A stretch of DNA of 64,000 nucleotides from JAJTFW01 sp046330075. GTDB taxonomy: Bacteria; Bacteroidota; Bacteroidia; AKYH767-A; OLB10. Positions 28,363-37,532 of the stretch are shown piece by piece. Position 1 is the first letter of the stretch; every line of letters starts with the position of its first letter. The position numbers and the translations under genes were made by a program. The stretch is from the NCBI GenBank assembly GCA_046330075.1, contig JAXLTL010000003.1, forward strand, positions 62,001 through 126,000, written 5' to 3'. The notes beneath the pieces were generated by a model. The model searched no databases. It was not told where the DNA came from and worked only from the letters and a program-made list of their open reading frames with translations.

Positions 28363-31300
28363 TTAGTTATTGTTTTGCAACGTTATCTTTCGTGTAACTG
28401 TCTTTTCATTTCCGGGGGAGGATACAGTAAGCAGATAGACACCGCTGGCGAGGTGCGACAGGTCCATGTCTTTCTTGAAATCTCCGCTGACGTTTTTCGC
28501 AGTGTACGAATACACTTCTTTGCCCAGGGGATTGGTGACAGTAATTACATAATCTGCTGCTCCTGTAGCATGGAAACTGGTGGCGAACTGTCCGGTTGTC
28601 GGATTGGGGAAGATGTCCAATGCGTCGTTGGCGAACAGATCAGGCAGAGCGGTGGCACAGGTGTCGAGGGCTGTAACCGGTGTTCTTCCGGTATTGCAGG
28701 TGATTTCTGTGAAATCCCAGAAATAGAAGAAGTAATAATAGCCCGGCGACCCTGCGTTACTGTTGGTGATGTTCACACAGGAACTGGTGTAGGGATAAAC
28801 AGCGCCAGAGTTGTTACGGTAAAGATCAACGAGTCCGCGGCATTTAATGAAGTAGTTGGAACCGGGATAGAGGGTGAAGTTTACATTCACCGTAGTCGCG
28901 TTGGAACCCGATGCAGGAATAAACACTGTAGTGTCAGCATATACGTTACCTTGCCCGTCGATAATCTCGATGGTACGGTTGCCGGCAGAATTGGAGTATA
29001 CCTGGAAAGAGTTAAGTACGATCGGACATAGTACATCGAAGTAAAGTCCGCGGATATCATTGGCAGTAAAAAAGGCTCCCGCTCCGATTCCGTTACTGGC
29101 CGCTCCAACGAAATCACTGATGCCCGGAGGGAACTCTTCGTCCACATACCAGGTAGTGGTGGTGGTAATGTTGGTGTTAAAGGTAGAACCTGTGTTGACA
29201 ATATTGCCGCCGCCAGGTGCATCCCACCAGCGTAGTGTTCCGGTTCCTGATCCTGATGCCGTGAGAGATACCGGACCTGCCCCACAACGGGTAGCACCTA
29301 CTGTAGTTGGGTCGGGACTTGAACTGGCTGCCACGTTGATATAGTCAGTGTAGGTTTTGGTATCGGTGCCGTTTGCATTCGTTGATGTGAGCGTTACAGG
29401 ATAGATACCGGGTGTGTTGTAGTATACAAGCGGGTTTTGCAACGTTGAGCTGGATGGGCTTCCTCCGGGGAACGACCACGACCAGGATGTAGGCTGACCG
29501 GCTGAGTAATCAGAGAATTGAATCGCAGCACCCGGACAAGTAATGTTCAGGTCTGACCCGAAAGCAGTGGAGGGAGGATAGGATCCCGGCTGATACAGAT
29601 CCGATTCCCAGATTCCGCGACCGTAAGAAGATGCACGCAGTTTCTGAGTAGGAGCAAAGTATTCAATCTGTGTCACAATAACATTCGGAAGCCCGGTGCT
29701 GAAGGGTTGCCAGATATTCAATGTTGCGTCTTTGTAGAAAACACCAACGTCTGTTCCAATATATAATTCGTCGTTTGAGTTGTCCATGTAGTGAACACAG
29801 TTCACCGGAATGTTCGGAATGGATGCAGACAGGTTTATCCAGGTTAAGCCCTGATCGTTCGTCTGAAATATCTTATTGGTGTTGGTAAATCCGCTGTAGG
29901 TTATCCATGCTTTATTGGCATCGGTATTACTGCAGGCAATGTCTGAAATTCTTCCTGGAGGCATGGTGGTGATGGTCGTCCATGTAGTCCCGCCGTTGGT
30001 AGTCTTGTAAAGATTCCCCGATTTGGCTACCCAGATGACCTGATTGTTTGCCGGAGATACAGCAAAAGCATCAATCGTGGCGGAGTTGGAATAGGTGCTG
30101 ATCTTGGTCCAGCTTGTTCCTCCATTCGTGCTTCTCCACATGTTTACGAAGCCAGCGTAGATAGTTCCTGCTGTAACCGGATCCTGACTCCAGGGTGTAA
30201 CCCATGCTCCGGTTTCATTGATATTTCCTACCGCACTCGACCAGGAATTCCCTCCATTGGTACTTCTGTTGAGTGATCCTTCGTACTGTGATCCCCACAT
30301 ATTGTTGTTGTTCGACCAGTCAATGAAGCAGAGCATTCCGTCGCCGCCCATGGTCTGATTCCAGGTGCCGTTGTAAAGATTGGTTCCGTTGTCCTGCCAG
30401 CCTTGAATTAACAAATTGGCAGTCGTTGTTGATTGTCCGAAACCATACATCTGTGCAATCTGTAATCCGTCACTCAGGTCTGTCCAGGTAGTACCGCCAT
30501 TGGTGGATTTAAAAAGTCCTCCGTCGTTGGCTGCATAAAGTGTCGTGCCGCTGGTGTAGTAGAGATCATGATTGTCGGCATGAATATAGGCAGCGCCGGA
30601 TCCGGTCCAGTGGGCAATGATGCTGAAAGAAGTTCCTCCGTTGGTCGATTTCCAGACGTTTACACCACCTACAGCAATTTCATTTGCATTGGTGGGTGAT
30701 GCGTCAAAGGCAAGATCATACCAGCCTTGTCCACCTTCTGTGGTGTTATTACCCGCACTTGCCCAGCCGAGAATATTGGATGGACTGGTGCTTTGCTTGG
30801 TAAAACTGGCGCCACTGTTGGTGGAACGGTAGATTCCTTCAAATCCATAATCAGTAGCAGCTTTGGCACTCAGCACGTAAACAATGGTTGGATCTGCTTC
30901 ACTAACGGCAATGGCCATCCGTGATAAATTGGTGGCAGTTGCAAAGGCGGATGTAATCTTGGTCCAGCTTTGACCGTTGTTGGTGGAACGGTAAAATTCG
31001 GTTCCTGCTGCATATACGGTATTAGGATCTCCGGGTTTGAATTCAATGTCCTTGAAACTGCCGCTTTGCACGTTGGTAAAAGTAGCACCTCCATCCGTAC
31101 TGCGCATAATGCCTGCAGAGGTGGCTACGATGAGCGTGCTGGTATTGTTTGGGTCGATGAGAATTTTGCTCATCTGACGGGTGTTTGCAGCAAAATAGGA
31201 TAGGCCGGTAGGGTTCCAGGTGGCACCCCCATCGGTCGATTTCAGAAGTCCAACCGTGTAAGTGTCGCCGGCATCACCATCACCTGTGGCCAGATACATG

Positions 31301-31902
31301 ACCTGTGTGTTGGTTGGATCAATTGCAATGTCGGTGCAGCCGATCACCTGTGCCAGGTGATCAGTATTGGTTGCCCAGGTAAGACCGCCATCAGTCGATT
31401 TCCATAATCCGCCTGCAGGAGAACATACGTAAATTGTGTTGGGGTCGGTTGGATCTACCCGGACAGCATTTAATCGTCCTGCACCACCGCCACTTGGAAT
31501 CTGTGAAGTCGGACCAATCAATGTCCAGTTACCGGCACTGAAGGTCTTGTACTGTTCCATGTATTTCGCATTTTCCCGATAGGCTAATGCCGGGTCGAAA
31601 CGCTCTCCATTGGGTCCCACACGTGGTGCCATGAACCATTCCCAGCGCTTGTATTGGGAGAATCCCGGAACTTCGAGTTCTTCTTCGCTTACGCCTTCAC
31701 CTTTCTGACGCTCCAGTTTGCGCTTTAAACGCTCAATCTGGCGGTCTTTCTTGATATAATATTTGTTGAATGCTCTCTGGACATCCGTAAACCTGACATC
31801 CGGATTCTGCATCATCTCCACCCAGTTTTGAGCTTGTAGGGTGTTTGTTGTCAGGAAGATAAGGAAAAACATCTTCCACATTAATCGTAGGGTAGTTTGC
31901 AT
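28363..31902 (-). CDS. Large sortilin/VPS10-like T9SS cargo with PKD domain
   Basis: 1179 residues from the ATG at 31902. An ATG at 31923 would overlap the -7 promoter element, so the downstream start is preferred; it gives a signal peptide ending at NTLQAQ. After a charged coiled region (~40-75) come more than ten BNR/sortilin-type repeats (LWKSTDGGLTW, MRSTDGGATF, YRSTNNGQSW, FKSTNGGTTW), forming a ten-bladed or double propeller as in VPS10-like and xyloglucanase-like proteins. A PKD domain (SDYSAGQPTSWSWSFPGG) and a beta-rich module follow, then a T9SS sorting domain (DIFPNPTTGQFATSF, LASGVYLLTVSS). A secreted adhesin or glycan-interacting protein is plausible. Confidence 0.9.
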   Translation of the reverse strand: MQTTLRLMWKMFFLIFLTTNTLQAQNWVEMMQNPDVRFTDVQRAFNKYYIKKDRQIERLKRKLERQKGEGVSEEELEVPGFSQYKRWEWFMAPRVGPNGERFDPALAYRENAKYMEQYKTFSAGNWTLIGPTSQIPSGGGAGRLNAVRVDPTDPNTIYVCSPAGGLWKSTDGGLTWATNTDHLAQVIGCTDIAIDPTNTQVMYLATGDGDAGDTYTVGLLKSTDGGATWNPTGLSYFAANTRQMSKILIDPNNTSTLIVATSAGIMRSTDGGATFTNVQSGSFKDIEFKPGDPNTVYAAGTEFYRSTNNGQSWTKITSAFATATNLSRMAIAVSEADPTIVYVLSAKAATDYGFEGIYRSTNSGASFTKQSTSPSNILGWASAGNNTTEGGQGWYDLAFDASPTNANEIAVGGVNVWKSTNGGTSFSIIAHWTGSGAAYIHADNHDLYYTSGTTLYAANDGGLFKSTNGGTTWTDLSDGLQIAQMYGFGQSTTTANLLIQGWQDNGTNLYNGTWNQTMGGDGMLCFIDWSNNNNMWGSQYEGSLNRSTNGGNSWSSAVGNINETGAWVTPWSQDPVTAGTIYAGFVNMWRSTNGGTSWTKISTYSNSATIDAFAVSPANNQVIWVAKSGNLYKTTNGGTTWTTITTMPPGRISDIACSNTDANKAWITYSGFTNTNKIFQTNDQGLTWINLSASIPNIPVNCVHYMDNSNDELYIGTDVGVFYKDATLNIWQPFSTGLPNVIVTQIEYFAPTQKLRASSYGRGIWESDLYQPGSYPPSTAFGSDLNITCPGAAIQFSDYSAGQPTSWSWSFPGGSPSSSTLQNPLVYYNTPGIYPVTLTSTNANGTDTKTYTDYINVAASSSPDPTTVGATRCGAGPVSLTASGSGTGTLRWWDAPGGGNIVNTGSTFNTNITTTTTWYVDEEFPPGISDFVGAASNGIGAGAFFTANDIRGLYFDVLCPIVLNSFQVYSNSAGNRTIEIIDGQGNVYADTTVFIPASGSNATTVNVNFTLYPGSNYFIKCRGLVDLYRNNSGAVYPYTSSCVNITNSNAGSPGYYYFFYFWDFTEITCNTGRTPVTALDTCATALPDLFANDALDIFPNPTTGQFATSFHATGAADYVITVTNPLGKEVYSYTAKNVSGDFKKDMDLSHLASGVYLLTVSSPGNEKTVTRKITLQNNN

Positions 31903-31920
31903 AGATTTGGTTGTGTGGTT

Positions 31921-31951
31921 CAAATATAAACGTTACAGGGTTAACCTCAAA
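31921..31951 (-). promoter_or_regulatory. Consensus Bacteroidota promoter for the sortilin-like gene
   Basis: On the minus strand: TTTG (31951-31948), 19 bases, TATATTTG (31928-31921), an exact match to TTTG-N19-TAnnTTTG. Predicted transcription start near 31917, about 15 bases before the ATG at 31902. It rules out the upstream ATG at 31923. Confidence 0.8.
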
Positions 31952-32018
31952 GCAGAATGTAAATTAGCAGGATTTACCCATCGGATTACATTGGAATCTG
32001 TGATAAATACTAGAAAAA

Positions 32019-32192
32019 GCTACAAGCTACAGGCTGCAAAGCTACAGGCTGCAAGGTTACAGGCTGCAAGGCTACAGGCAGCAAAGCTTCAGGCTACAGG
32101 CTGCAAAGCTACAGGCAGCAAGACTACAGGCTGCAAGGCTACAAAGGCTGCAAGGCTACAAAGGCTGCAAGGCTTCAGGCTGCAAGGCTACA
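32019..32192. repeat. GGCTACAGG/GGCTGCAAGG minisatellite, locus 1
   Basis: About a dozen imperfect units of 8-16 bases drawn from GCTACAGGCTGCAAAG, GGCTACAGGCAGCAAAG and GGCTTCAGGCTGCAAGG. Variation concentrates at one position (GCTaC, GCTgC, GCTtC). The array at 61617-61812 carries the same variable core on the opposite strand. An open frame through it is a by-product of the period. Confidence 0.85.
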
Positions 32193-32264
32193 ACATATAA
32201 CATATAACCTATAACCTATAACCTATAACTTATAACCTTAAACCTTAAACCTTAAACCTTAAAC
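32193..32264. repeat. AACCTATA / AAACCTT tandem repeat
   Basis: Continues directly from the minisatellite: about five AACCTATA-like units (period 8) shift into four AAACCTT units (period 7). Matches the array at 5201-5251. It runs into the proline dehydrogenase terminator. Confidence 0.8.
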
Positions 32265-32296
32265 AAAAAAACCTTGCCGAAAGGCAAGGTTTTTTT
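32265..32296 (-). terminator. Terminator of the proline dehydrogenase gene
   Basis: Arms of 14 bases (AAAAAAACCTTGCC and GGCAAGGTTTTTTT) around a GAAA loop, ending two bases before the proline dehydrogenase stop at 32298. T run present in the minus-strand transcript. Confidence 0.92.
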
Positions 32297-32297
32297 T

Positions 32298-33476
32298 CTA
32301 TGAAGATCTTCTTTTTAGTTCCGCTGTTAACAGCGACAATTCTCGTCCCGTTTGACCTGCAATGGAAGTGTTCTCCTGCGCTCTTCGTGTCAGATATGGG
32401 AGAACAGCGGATACCGGACCGTAAGGCACATACTTGGCAACATTATAACCTGCTTTCGCAAGATTGAAACTGATGTGATCACTCATGCCCAGCAGTTGTG
32501 AAAAGTAGATGCGCTGATCGTCGGGAGCTATTCCTTTCTCAGCCATCAGCCTGGTGAGTAATAAACTCGAGTCTTCGTTATGCGTTCCGGCGCAAATTGA
32601 AATGCGATCGATATGATCCACGCAAAAACGTAACGCATCGTTGTATTCTTTGTCGCTGGATGCTTTGTCGGGATTGATGGGGGAGGGATAGCCTTTTTCT
32701 TTTGCACGCTCTCTTTCTTTTTCCATATATGCACCTCTTACCAGCTTCATGCCGAGAAAATACTCTCCGGCTTCTGCTTTTTCCCAGGCGTGTTTCAGAT
32801 ATTCAACGCGGTCATGTCGATAGAGCTGAATGGTATTGTAGATCAGACAGGCTTGCGTATTGTATCGCTCCATCATAGAGGTGGCGAGTTCATCAATCGC
32901 CGGCTGAATCCAGGTTTCCTCAGCGTCAATGAAAACACGTACATTGAGTTTGTAGCCTTCTTCACAGATCCGGCGGACCCGGTCACGTATCCTGCTGTAT
33001 TCTGCAGCTTCTTCGGATGTCAGCGGAGCTTTCGCACTGACTTTTTCAAGGAGCGCGAACCGTGCAAGTCCTGTTACTTTAAAGACAGAGAACGGGATGT
33101 ATTTATCACCGGCAGCACGTCGTACGGTGGCGAGAATTTCTTCACAACTATGATCGAATTCTACCTCTTCCTCCTTGCCTTCAACCGAGTAGTCGAGGAT
33201 AGAGCCAACTCCCAGTTCACCCATGCGACGAATCACATATGAACATTCGTTGATATCTTCTCCTCCGCAGAAATGACGGAAAATGGTCATCTTGATCAGC
33301 GACTTGATGGGGAGATGATATTTGAGAGAGAGATTGGCGAGTGAACTGCCGTAATTTACCAGCGTGGGGTAACTGATCGCTTTAAAAAGCCAGTATGCCC
33401 GCTTGATTTCCCGTTCGCTGCGGAAAGCGAATGAGTTTTCCAGATTGTCGAAGGAGACCTTCGGAGGGGATTCCAT
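32298..33476 (-). CDS. Proline dehydrogenase
   Basis: 392 residues from the ATG at 33476; a TTG four codons earlier overlaps the likely -7 element. It oxidises proline to pyrroline-5-carboxylate with FAD and passes electrons to quinone. The FAD-binding (beta-alpha)8 barrel is complete: RVFIDAEETWIQPAIDELA, LGMKLVRGAYMEKERERA, ICAGTHNED, QLLGMSDHISFNLA, KYVPYGPVSAVLPYL and the substrate-binding RRAQENTS near the end. This is the stand-alone PutA-like PRODH of Bacteroidota; the P5C dehydrogenase that completes the pathway is not in the window. Confidence 0.95.
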   Translation of the reverse strand: MESPPKVSFDNLENSFAFRSEREIKRAYWLFKAISYPTLVNYGSSLANLSLKYHLPIKSLIKMTIFRHFCGGEDINECSYVIRRMGELGVGSILDYSVEGKEEEVEFDHSCEEILATVRRAAGDKYIPFSVFKVTGLARFALLEKVSAKAPLTSEEAAEYSRIRDRVRRICEEGYKLNVRVFIDAEETWIQPAIDELATSMMERYNTQACLIYNTIQLYRHDRVEYLKHAWEKAEAGEYFLGMKLVRGAYMEKERERAKEKGYPSPINPDKASSDKEYNDALRFCVDHIDRISICAGTHNEDSSLLLTRLMAEKGIAPDDQRIYFSQLLGMSDHISFNLAKAGYNVAKYVPYGPVSAVLPYLTRRAQENTSIAGQTGRELSLLTAELKRRSS

Positions 33477-33485
33477 AAGCACGCC

Positions 33486-33493
33486 CAAAGATA
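33486..33493 (-). promoter_or_regulatory. -7 promoter element of proline dehydrogenase
   Basis: TATCTTTG on the minus strand fits TAnnTTTG. Predicted transcription start near 33482, only about six bases before the ATG at 33476, so the transcript would be almost leaderless. No clear TTTG was found at the usual -33 spacing. Confidence 0.5.
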
Positions 33494-33573
33494 ATCACAA
33501 CATCAAACTTATGAAAATGACCAGGATTATGTTTTTAATCATACGTTTTCCTACCTTGTTGTGGTTCAATGCG

Positions 33574-33581
33574 TAAATTTG
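33574..33581 (+). promoter_or_regulatory. -7 promoter element of aroB
   Basis: TAAATTTG fits TAnnTTTG exactly and lies 54 bases before the aroB ATG. The nearest TTG upstream (33556-33558) is 15 bases away, shorter than the usual 19-21. Confidence 0.5.
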
Positions 33582-33635
33582 CACATGCCGGAATCTGGTT
33601 TTTATTGATTCACGGCAGGAGTTAATTTCACGAAT

Positions 33636-34703
33636 ATGGAAACTGTCGTTCAGTCGTTATTCGACCATCGCATTATTACCGGTACGGGAGCATTGAAGGC
33701 GTTGGAGTCGCAACTTCAGATGCTAGATGATCGGCGCCTGGCGGTTCTCTGCGATGAGCATACTTTCCGGCATTGTTATCCTGTTCTGTTGAAGGAAATT
33801 CCTCTTCTGAAGGATGCTGCGGTGATTACTGTTCCCGCCGGAGAGGAGCATAAAACGATCGGTCAGGCTGTTCATGTCTGGACGGAACTTACCCGCCTCC
33901 AAATGGGTCGAAACGATATCGTGTTGAATCTCGGAGGTGGTGTAATCACAGATCTGGGTGGTTTTGCAGCCGCGAATTACCTGCGGGGAATTCCATTTAT
34001 TCAAATTCCTACCAGCCTGCTGGCAATGGTGGATGCGTCGCTTGGCGGGAAAACCGGAGTGGACCTGAATCATGCGAAAAACAGAGTGGGGGTTGTGGCT
34101 TTTCCGATGGCCGTTTATTGCTGGCCGGGATTCCTGCATACGTTGCCTGCTTTGGAATGGGAAAGTGCCTGTGGTGAGGTGCTGAAGCATGCTTTGCTTG
34201 CCGGTGATGCATTGTGGTCACATTTTACCGGACATGGACTCGGTACTGCAAGTGTTGTGTCGAAACTGGATCAGCTGCAACAGGTGAAACTGGAGGTGGT
34301 GTCAGCTGACCCGCATGAAAAAGGCAGGAGAAAAGTGCTCAATTTCGGTCATACCATGGGTCATGCCCTGGAAAGCGAATCTTTGGCGGCTGGCCGACAA
34401 CTTCCACATGGGTTTGCTGTCGCCTGGGGAATGATTATGGAATTGGAAATTGCTGCGTTGAAGGGCATCATGAGTGATGTGCTCTCAGCTGAACTGAAGG
34501 GCAGGCTGCATGCGTTGATGGTGTTGCCGGATATCTCCGGATTGCCTGTGAATCATCTGATGGATTGGGTGATGCTGGATAAAAAAAATGACCATCAGAA
34601 AGTAATGATGAGCCTGATTTCTTCTGTTGGTCATCCTTTATGGAACATCGAAGTGGAGCCTTCTCTTATCCGGTCCGTCTTCCAAAAATATGTTCAGGAA
34701 TGA
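33636..34703 (+). CDS. aroB: 3-dehydroquinate synthase
   Basis: 355 residues; second step of the shikimate pathway, converting DAHP to 3-dehydroquinate with NAD+ and a divalent metal. Visible marks: NLGGGVITDLGGFAAANYLRG, IPFIQIPTSLLAMVDASLGG-KTGVDL, CGEVLKHALLAG, and the metal-binding region KVLNFGHTMGHALES followed by HGFAVAWGM. Its stop overlaps the aroA start by four bases (ATGA), so the two are coupled. Confidence 0.96.
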   Translation: METVVQSLFDHRIITGTGALKALESQLQMLDDRRLAVLCDEHTFRHCYPVLLKEIPLLKDAAVITVPAGEEHKTIGQAVHVWTELTRLQMGRNDIVLNLGGGVITDLGGFAAANYLRGIPFIQIPTSLLAMVDASLGGKTGVDLNHAKNRVGVVAFPMAVYCWPGFLHTLPALEWESACGEVLKHALLAGDALWSHFTGHGLGTASVVSKLDQLQQVKLEVVSADPHEKGRRKVLNFGHTMGHALESESLAAGRQLPHGFAVAWGMIMELEIAALKGIMSDVLSAELKGRLHALMVLPDISGLPVNHLMDWVMLDKKNDHQKVMMSLISSVGHPLWNIEVEPSLIRSVFQKYVQE

Positions 34704-35935
34704 AGTCAATGGCTGTTGTTATTTCCATACCTGCCGGCCCGCTGATGGGCACGGTTCAGCTTCCAGCCTCTAAAAGTTTATCGAATCGCCTGCTTACAAT
34801 CCGTAGCCTCAGCGCTGTTAAATGGCCTATTGATCATCTTTCGGAGGCAGATGATACAAGAGTGCTGAATGAACTTTTGGAGCATCCTGCGCATATGGAG
34901 GATGCAGGAGCGGGAGGTACTACCTTTCGCTTTTTACTGGCAGTGCGCGCACTGCAGCAGCATCGCGGAGTCATCACAGGTTCACCCGCGTTATTGGAAC
35001 GTCCGGTTCATTTGCTGGTGGAAGCATTGCGGGAAATGGGGGCTGCTATCGATTACCTTGGAAAGGAGGGCTTTCCTCCGCTGCAGCTGAATGGCGGAGA
35101 ACTGATTGGGGGCCGTTATTCGATGGATGCAGGTGTGAGCAGTCAGTTTCTTTCGGCTTTAATGATGATTGGTCCCTGTTTGCCGGGCGGACTCATCCTT
35201 GAAACGGCCGGTACCAGAGTTTCATCTGCTTATGTGGAGATGACGGCATCCGTGATGCGTAACTGTGGCGTACAGGTGGAGACAGGCGAACATGTCATCG
35301 TTATTCCGGAGTCGGCTTATCAGCCGGTTCACGTTACGGTAAGTGCCGATTGGTCAGCTGCAGTTTTTATTTATGCATGGGCAGCCTTGCGTCCGGGTTC
35401 AGAGATATTTTTACCACTGCTCAAAGTGAGGGATGCTCAGGGAGATGCCAGAACGGCAGGTTGGATGGAAGAGTGGGGAGTGGAGACGATGCAGGAGGAG
35501 AACGGCCTTCGAATCGTTTCTTCGGGTATCCCTCAACGTGAGTTTGAATATGATTTTCTGAATACACCTGATCTGGCACAGGCTTTTGCCGTAATGGCTG
35601 CCCTGTCAGGGCGTACGTTGGAAATTACCGGACTTTCAACACTCAGGAATAAAGAAACAGACCGGCTGAAGGCATTGTATCAGGAGCTGTCGGCTGTGGG
35701 TGTGCAGGTTGAAATTACCAACGAAAGGATCCGTGTTTCAGGTGTTGCAGATCCTGTAAAAATCCGGAACCGCGTTTTTCCTTCGTATCAGGATCACCGA
35801 ATGGTAATGGCGCTGTCGTTGCTGGCGTCTTCAGGGGAAGAGGTAGTGCTGGATGATTCCGGACAGGTGTCGAAATCATTCCCCGGTTATTTCAGGGAGA
35901 TAGAGCGGCTGGGAGCAAAAATTGTTCAGCGGTAA
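34700..35935 (+). CDS. aroA: 3-phosphoshikimate 1-carboxyvinyltransferase (EPSP synthase)
   Basis: 411 residues from the ATG at 34700, which overlaps the aroB stop; an earlier in-frame ATG at 34640 lies inside aroB. Transfers enolpyruvate from PEP to shikimate-3-phosphate. The family landmarks are present: LPASKSLSNRLLTIRSLSAV, GAGGTTFRFLLAV, VSSQFLSALMMIGP, and the catalytic end NKETDRLKALYQELSAVGVQ, SYQDHRMVMALSLLA. GAGGTT replaces the usual GNSGTT-type segment, a common Bacteroidota variant. Its last 10 bases overlap the convergent COG2509 gene. Confidence 0.95.
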   Translation: MKSMAVVISIPAGPLMGTVQLPASKSLSNRLLTIRSLSAVKWPIDHLSEADDTRVLNELLEHPAHMEDAGAGGTTFRFLLAVRALQQHRGVITGSPALLERPVHLLVEALREMGAAIDYLGKEGFPPLQLNGGELIGGRYSMDAGVSSQFLSALMMIGPCLPGGLILETAGTRVSSAYVEMTASVMRNCGVQVETGEHVIVIPESAYQPVHVTVSADWSAAVFIYAWAALRPGSEIFLPLLKVRDAQGDARTAGWMEEWGVETMQEENGLRIVSSGIPQREFEYDFLNTPDLAQAFAVMAALSGRTLEITGLSTLRNKETDRLKALYQELSAVGVQVEITNERIRVSGVADPVKIRNRVFPSYQDHRMVMALSLLASSGEEVVLDDSGQVSKSFPGYFREIERLGAKIVQR

Positions 35936-37500
35936 TAAGCTGCCAGTGCTTCAGCACAGCGCTCTCCATCCATCGCTGCAGAGATAATTCCTCCGGCATA
36001 GCCTGCACCTTCTGCGCAGGGAAACAATCCGCTGATCTGCGGATGCATGCAGGTGACTTTGTCGCGGGGAATCCTCACCGGAGAAGAGGTCCTCGACTCC
36101 GTAGCAATGAGCATGGCTTCGCGTGTATAGTAGCCTTTCATCTTCTTTCCGAAATCCATCAGTCCTTTCTGCAGAGCGGCCGCAACCACAGGAGGTAATA
36201 CTTCCCAGAGGGAAACTGCACTAACGCCTGGCACATACGAAACAGGTTGCAGGGAGGCAGGACTTTTCTTTTCACAGAAATCAGTCATGCGCTGCGCCGG
36301 TGCTTTGAGTGCTCCTCCTCCGGCTTCGAAACACAGACGTTCCACCGCCGACTGAAATTCCATCGCTGCAAGGGGGCCCTGTGTATTGAATGCCCCGAAA
36401 TCTTCTCCGCCAACGCTCACCACCATGCCTGAGTTGGCAAAGGAATTGTTGCGTCTGGAAGGCGACCATCCGTTTACAACAATTTCCCCGGGAGCTGTGG
36501 CAGCGGGTGCAATAATACCGCCCGGACACATACAAAAGCTGTACACTCCACGGTTGTTGTATTGACCGCTCAAACTATACGATGCTGCAGGCAGATACGG
36601 CGAGCGTACATCACAATGGTATTGAACGTTGTCAATCAGTTGCTGCGGATGTTCGATGCGAACACCCAGCGCGAAATCTTTTTGCTCTATCAGAATTCCC
36701 TGTCGATGTAACATCCTGAATACATCGCGGGCTGAATGACCGGTCGCAAGGATGACTGCGCGTGCGTTCATGCGGAGCCGAAGCTGTTGTTCTCCGGTAT
36801 GAACCCATACACCGTGAAGTTGTTGGCTATGGTCAAAGATGAGTTCGTCTAAACGTGTATTGAAATGAACTTCCCCACCGCAGGCAATGATCTGCTCCCG
36901 CATATTGGTCACGATTCCCGGGAGTTTGTTGGTACCGATATGCGGATGTGCGTCGATGGTAATTGAAGGATCAGCGCTAAAGTGCACGAAGGTTTCCAGC
37001 GCGCGGGGGATGTTGCCGCGCTTGTCAGAACGGGTGTAAAGTTTACCGTCGGAATACGTTCCTGCTCCTCCTTCTCCGAAACAATAGTTGGAGTCCGGGT
37101 CAACCACGCCATTGCGGTTGATGGCCGCAAGATCGCGTCGGCGGCTGCGCACATCCTTGCCCCGTTCAATGACAACCGGCTTTATGCCAAGCTCGATGAG
37201 ACGCAGGGCAGCGAAGAGTCCTGCAGGACCTGAACCAATGACAAGTGCCGGTTCTGCAGTGCTTACATCTTTGAAATCGCGGGGGTGGACACTAGTTTTC
37301 GGTAAGTCCTCGCCGATAGCTACATCGAAAAACAGTCTGACTTTAACCTGCCTCGAACGGGCATCAATGGATCGTTTGGCTAATCTGAAATCACGGATGT
37401 CGTTCTCCGCTACATTCAGCGAGCGAGCAATGAGTTTCCTGAATTGTTCCCCGCCGGCGGCCTCTTCCGGCTGCAAAACGAGTTCGGTGCGGTGTATCAT
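35926..37500 (-). CDS. COG2509-type FAD-dependent dehydrogenase
   Basis: 524 residues. An N-terminal ~80-residue domain with a DUF-type alpha/beta fold (NDIRDFRLAKRSIDARSRQV) precedes a Rossmann FAD domain (ALVIGSGPAGLFAALRLIEL, then VIERGKDVRSRRRDLA), and the characteristic GEGGAGTYSDGKLYTR. A second dinucleotide part (VILATGHSARDVFRMLHR) and a late FAD contact (GLFPCAEGAGYAGGIISAA) follow. COG2509 proteins are soluble flavoproteins with unsettled substrates, related to HI0933-like reductases. Ends overlap aroA by 10 bases in convergent orientation. Confidence 0.88.
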   Translation of the reverse strand: MIHRTELVLQPEEAAGGEQFRKLIARSLNVAENDIRDFRLAKRSIDARSRQVKVRLFFDVAIGEDLPKTSVHPRDFKDVSTAEPALVIGSGPAGLFAALRLIELGIKPVVIERGKDVRSRRRDLAAINRNGVVDPDSNYCFGEGGAGTYSDGKLYTRSDKRGNIPRALETFVHFSADPSITIDAHPHIGTNKLPGIVTNMREQIIACGGEVHFNTRLDELIFDHSQQLHGVWVHTGEQQLRLRMNARAVILATGHSARDVFRMLHRQGILIEQKDFALGVRIEHPQQLIDNVQYHCDVRSPYLPAASYSLSGQYNNRGVYSFCMCPGGIIAPAATAPGEIVVNGWSPSRRNNSFANSGMVVSVGGEDFGAFNTQGPLAAMEFQSAVERLCFEAGGGALKAPAQRMTDFCEKKSPASLQPVSYVPGVSAVSLWEVLPPVVAAALQKGLMDFGKKMKGYYTREAMLIATESRTSSPVRIPRDKVTCMHPQISGLFPCAEGAGYAGGIISAAMDGERCAEALAAYYR

Positions 37501-37532
37501 GAACCGGTTGACGCTCCTCCGGAGAGGAAATG

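Noticed and set aside
31841..32200. Open frame with KLQAARLQAA repeats
   Set aside because: Created by the minisatellite; it starts inside the antisense of a signal peptide and has no upstream signals.
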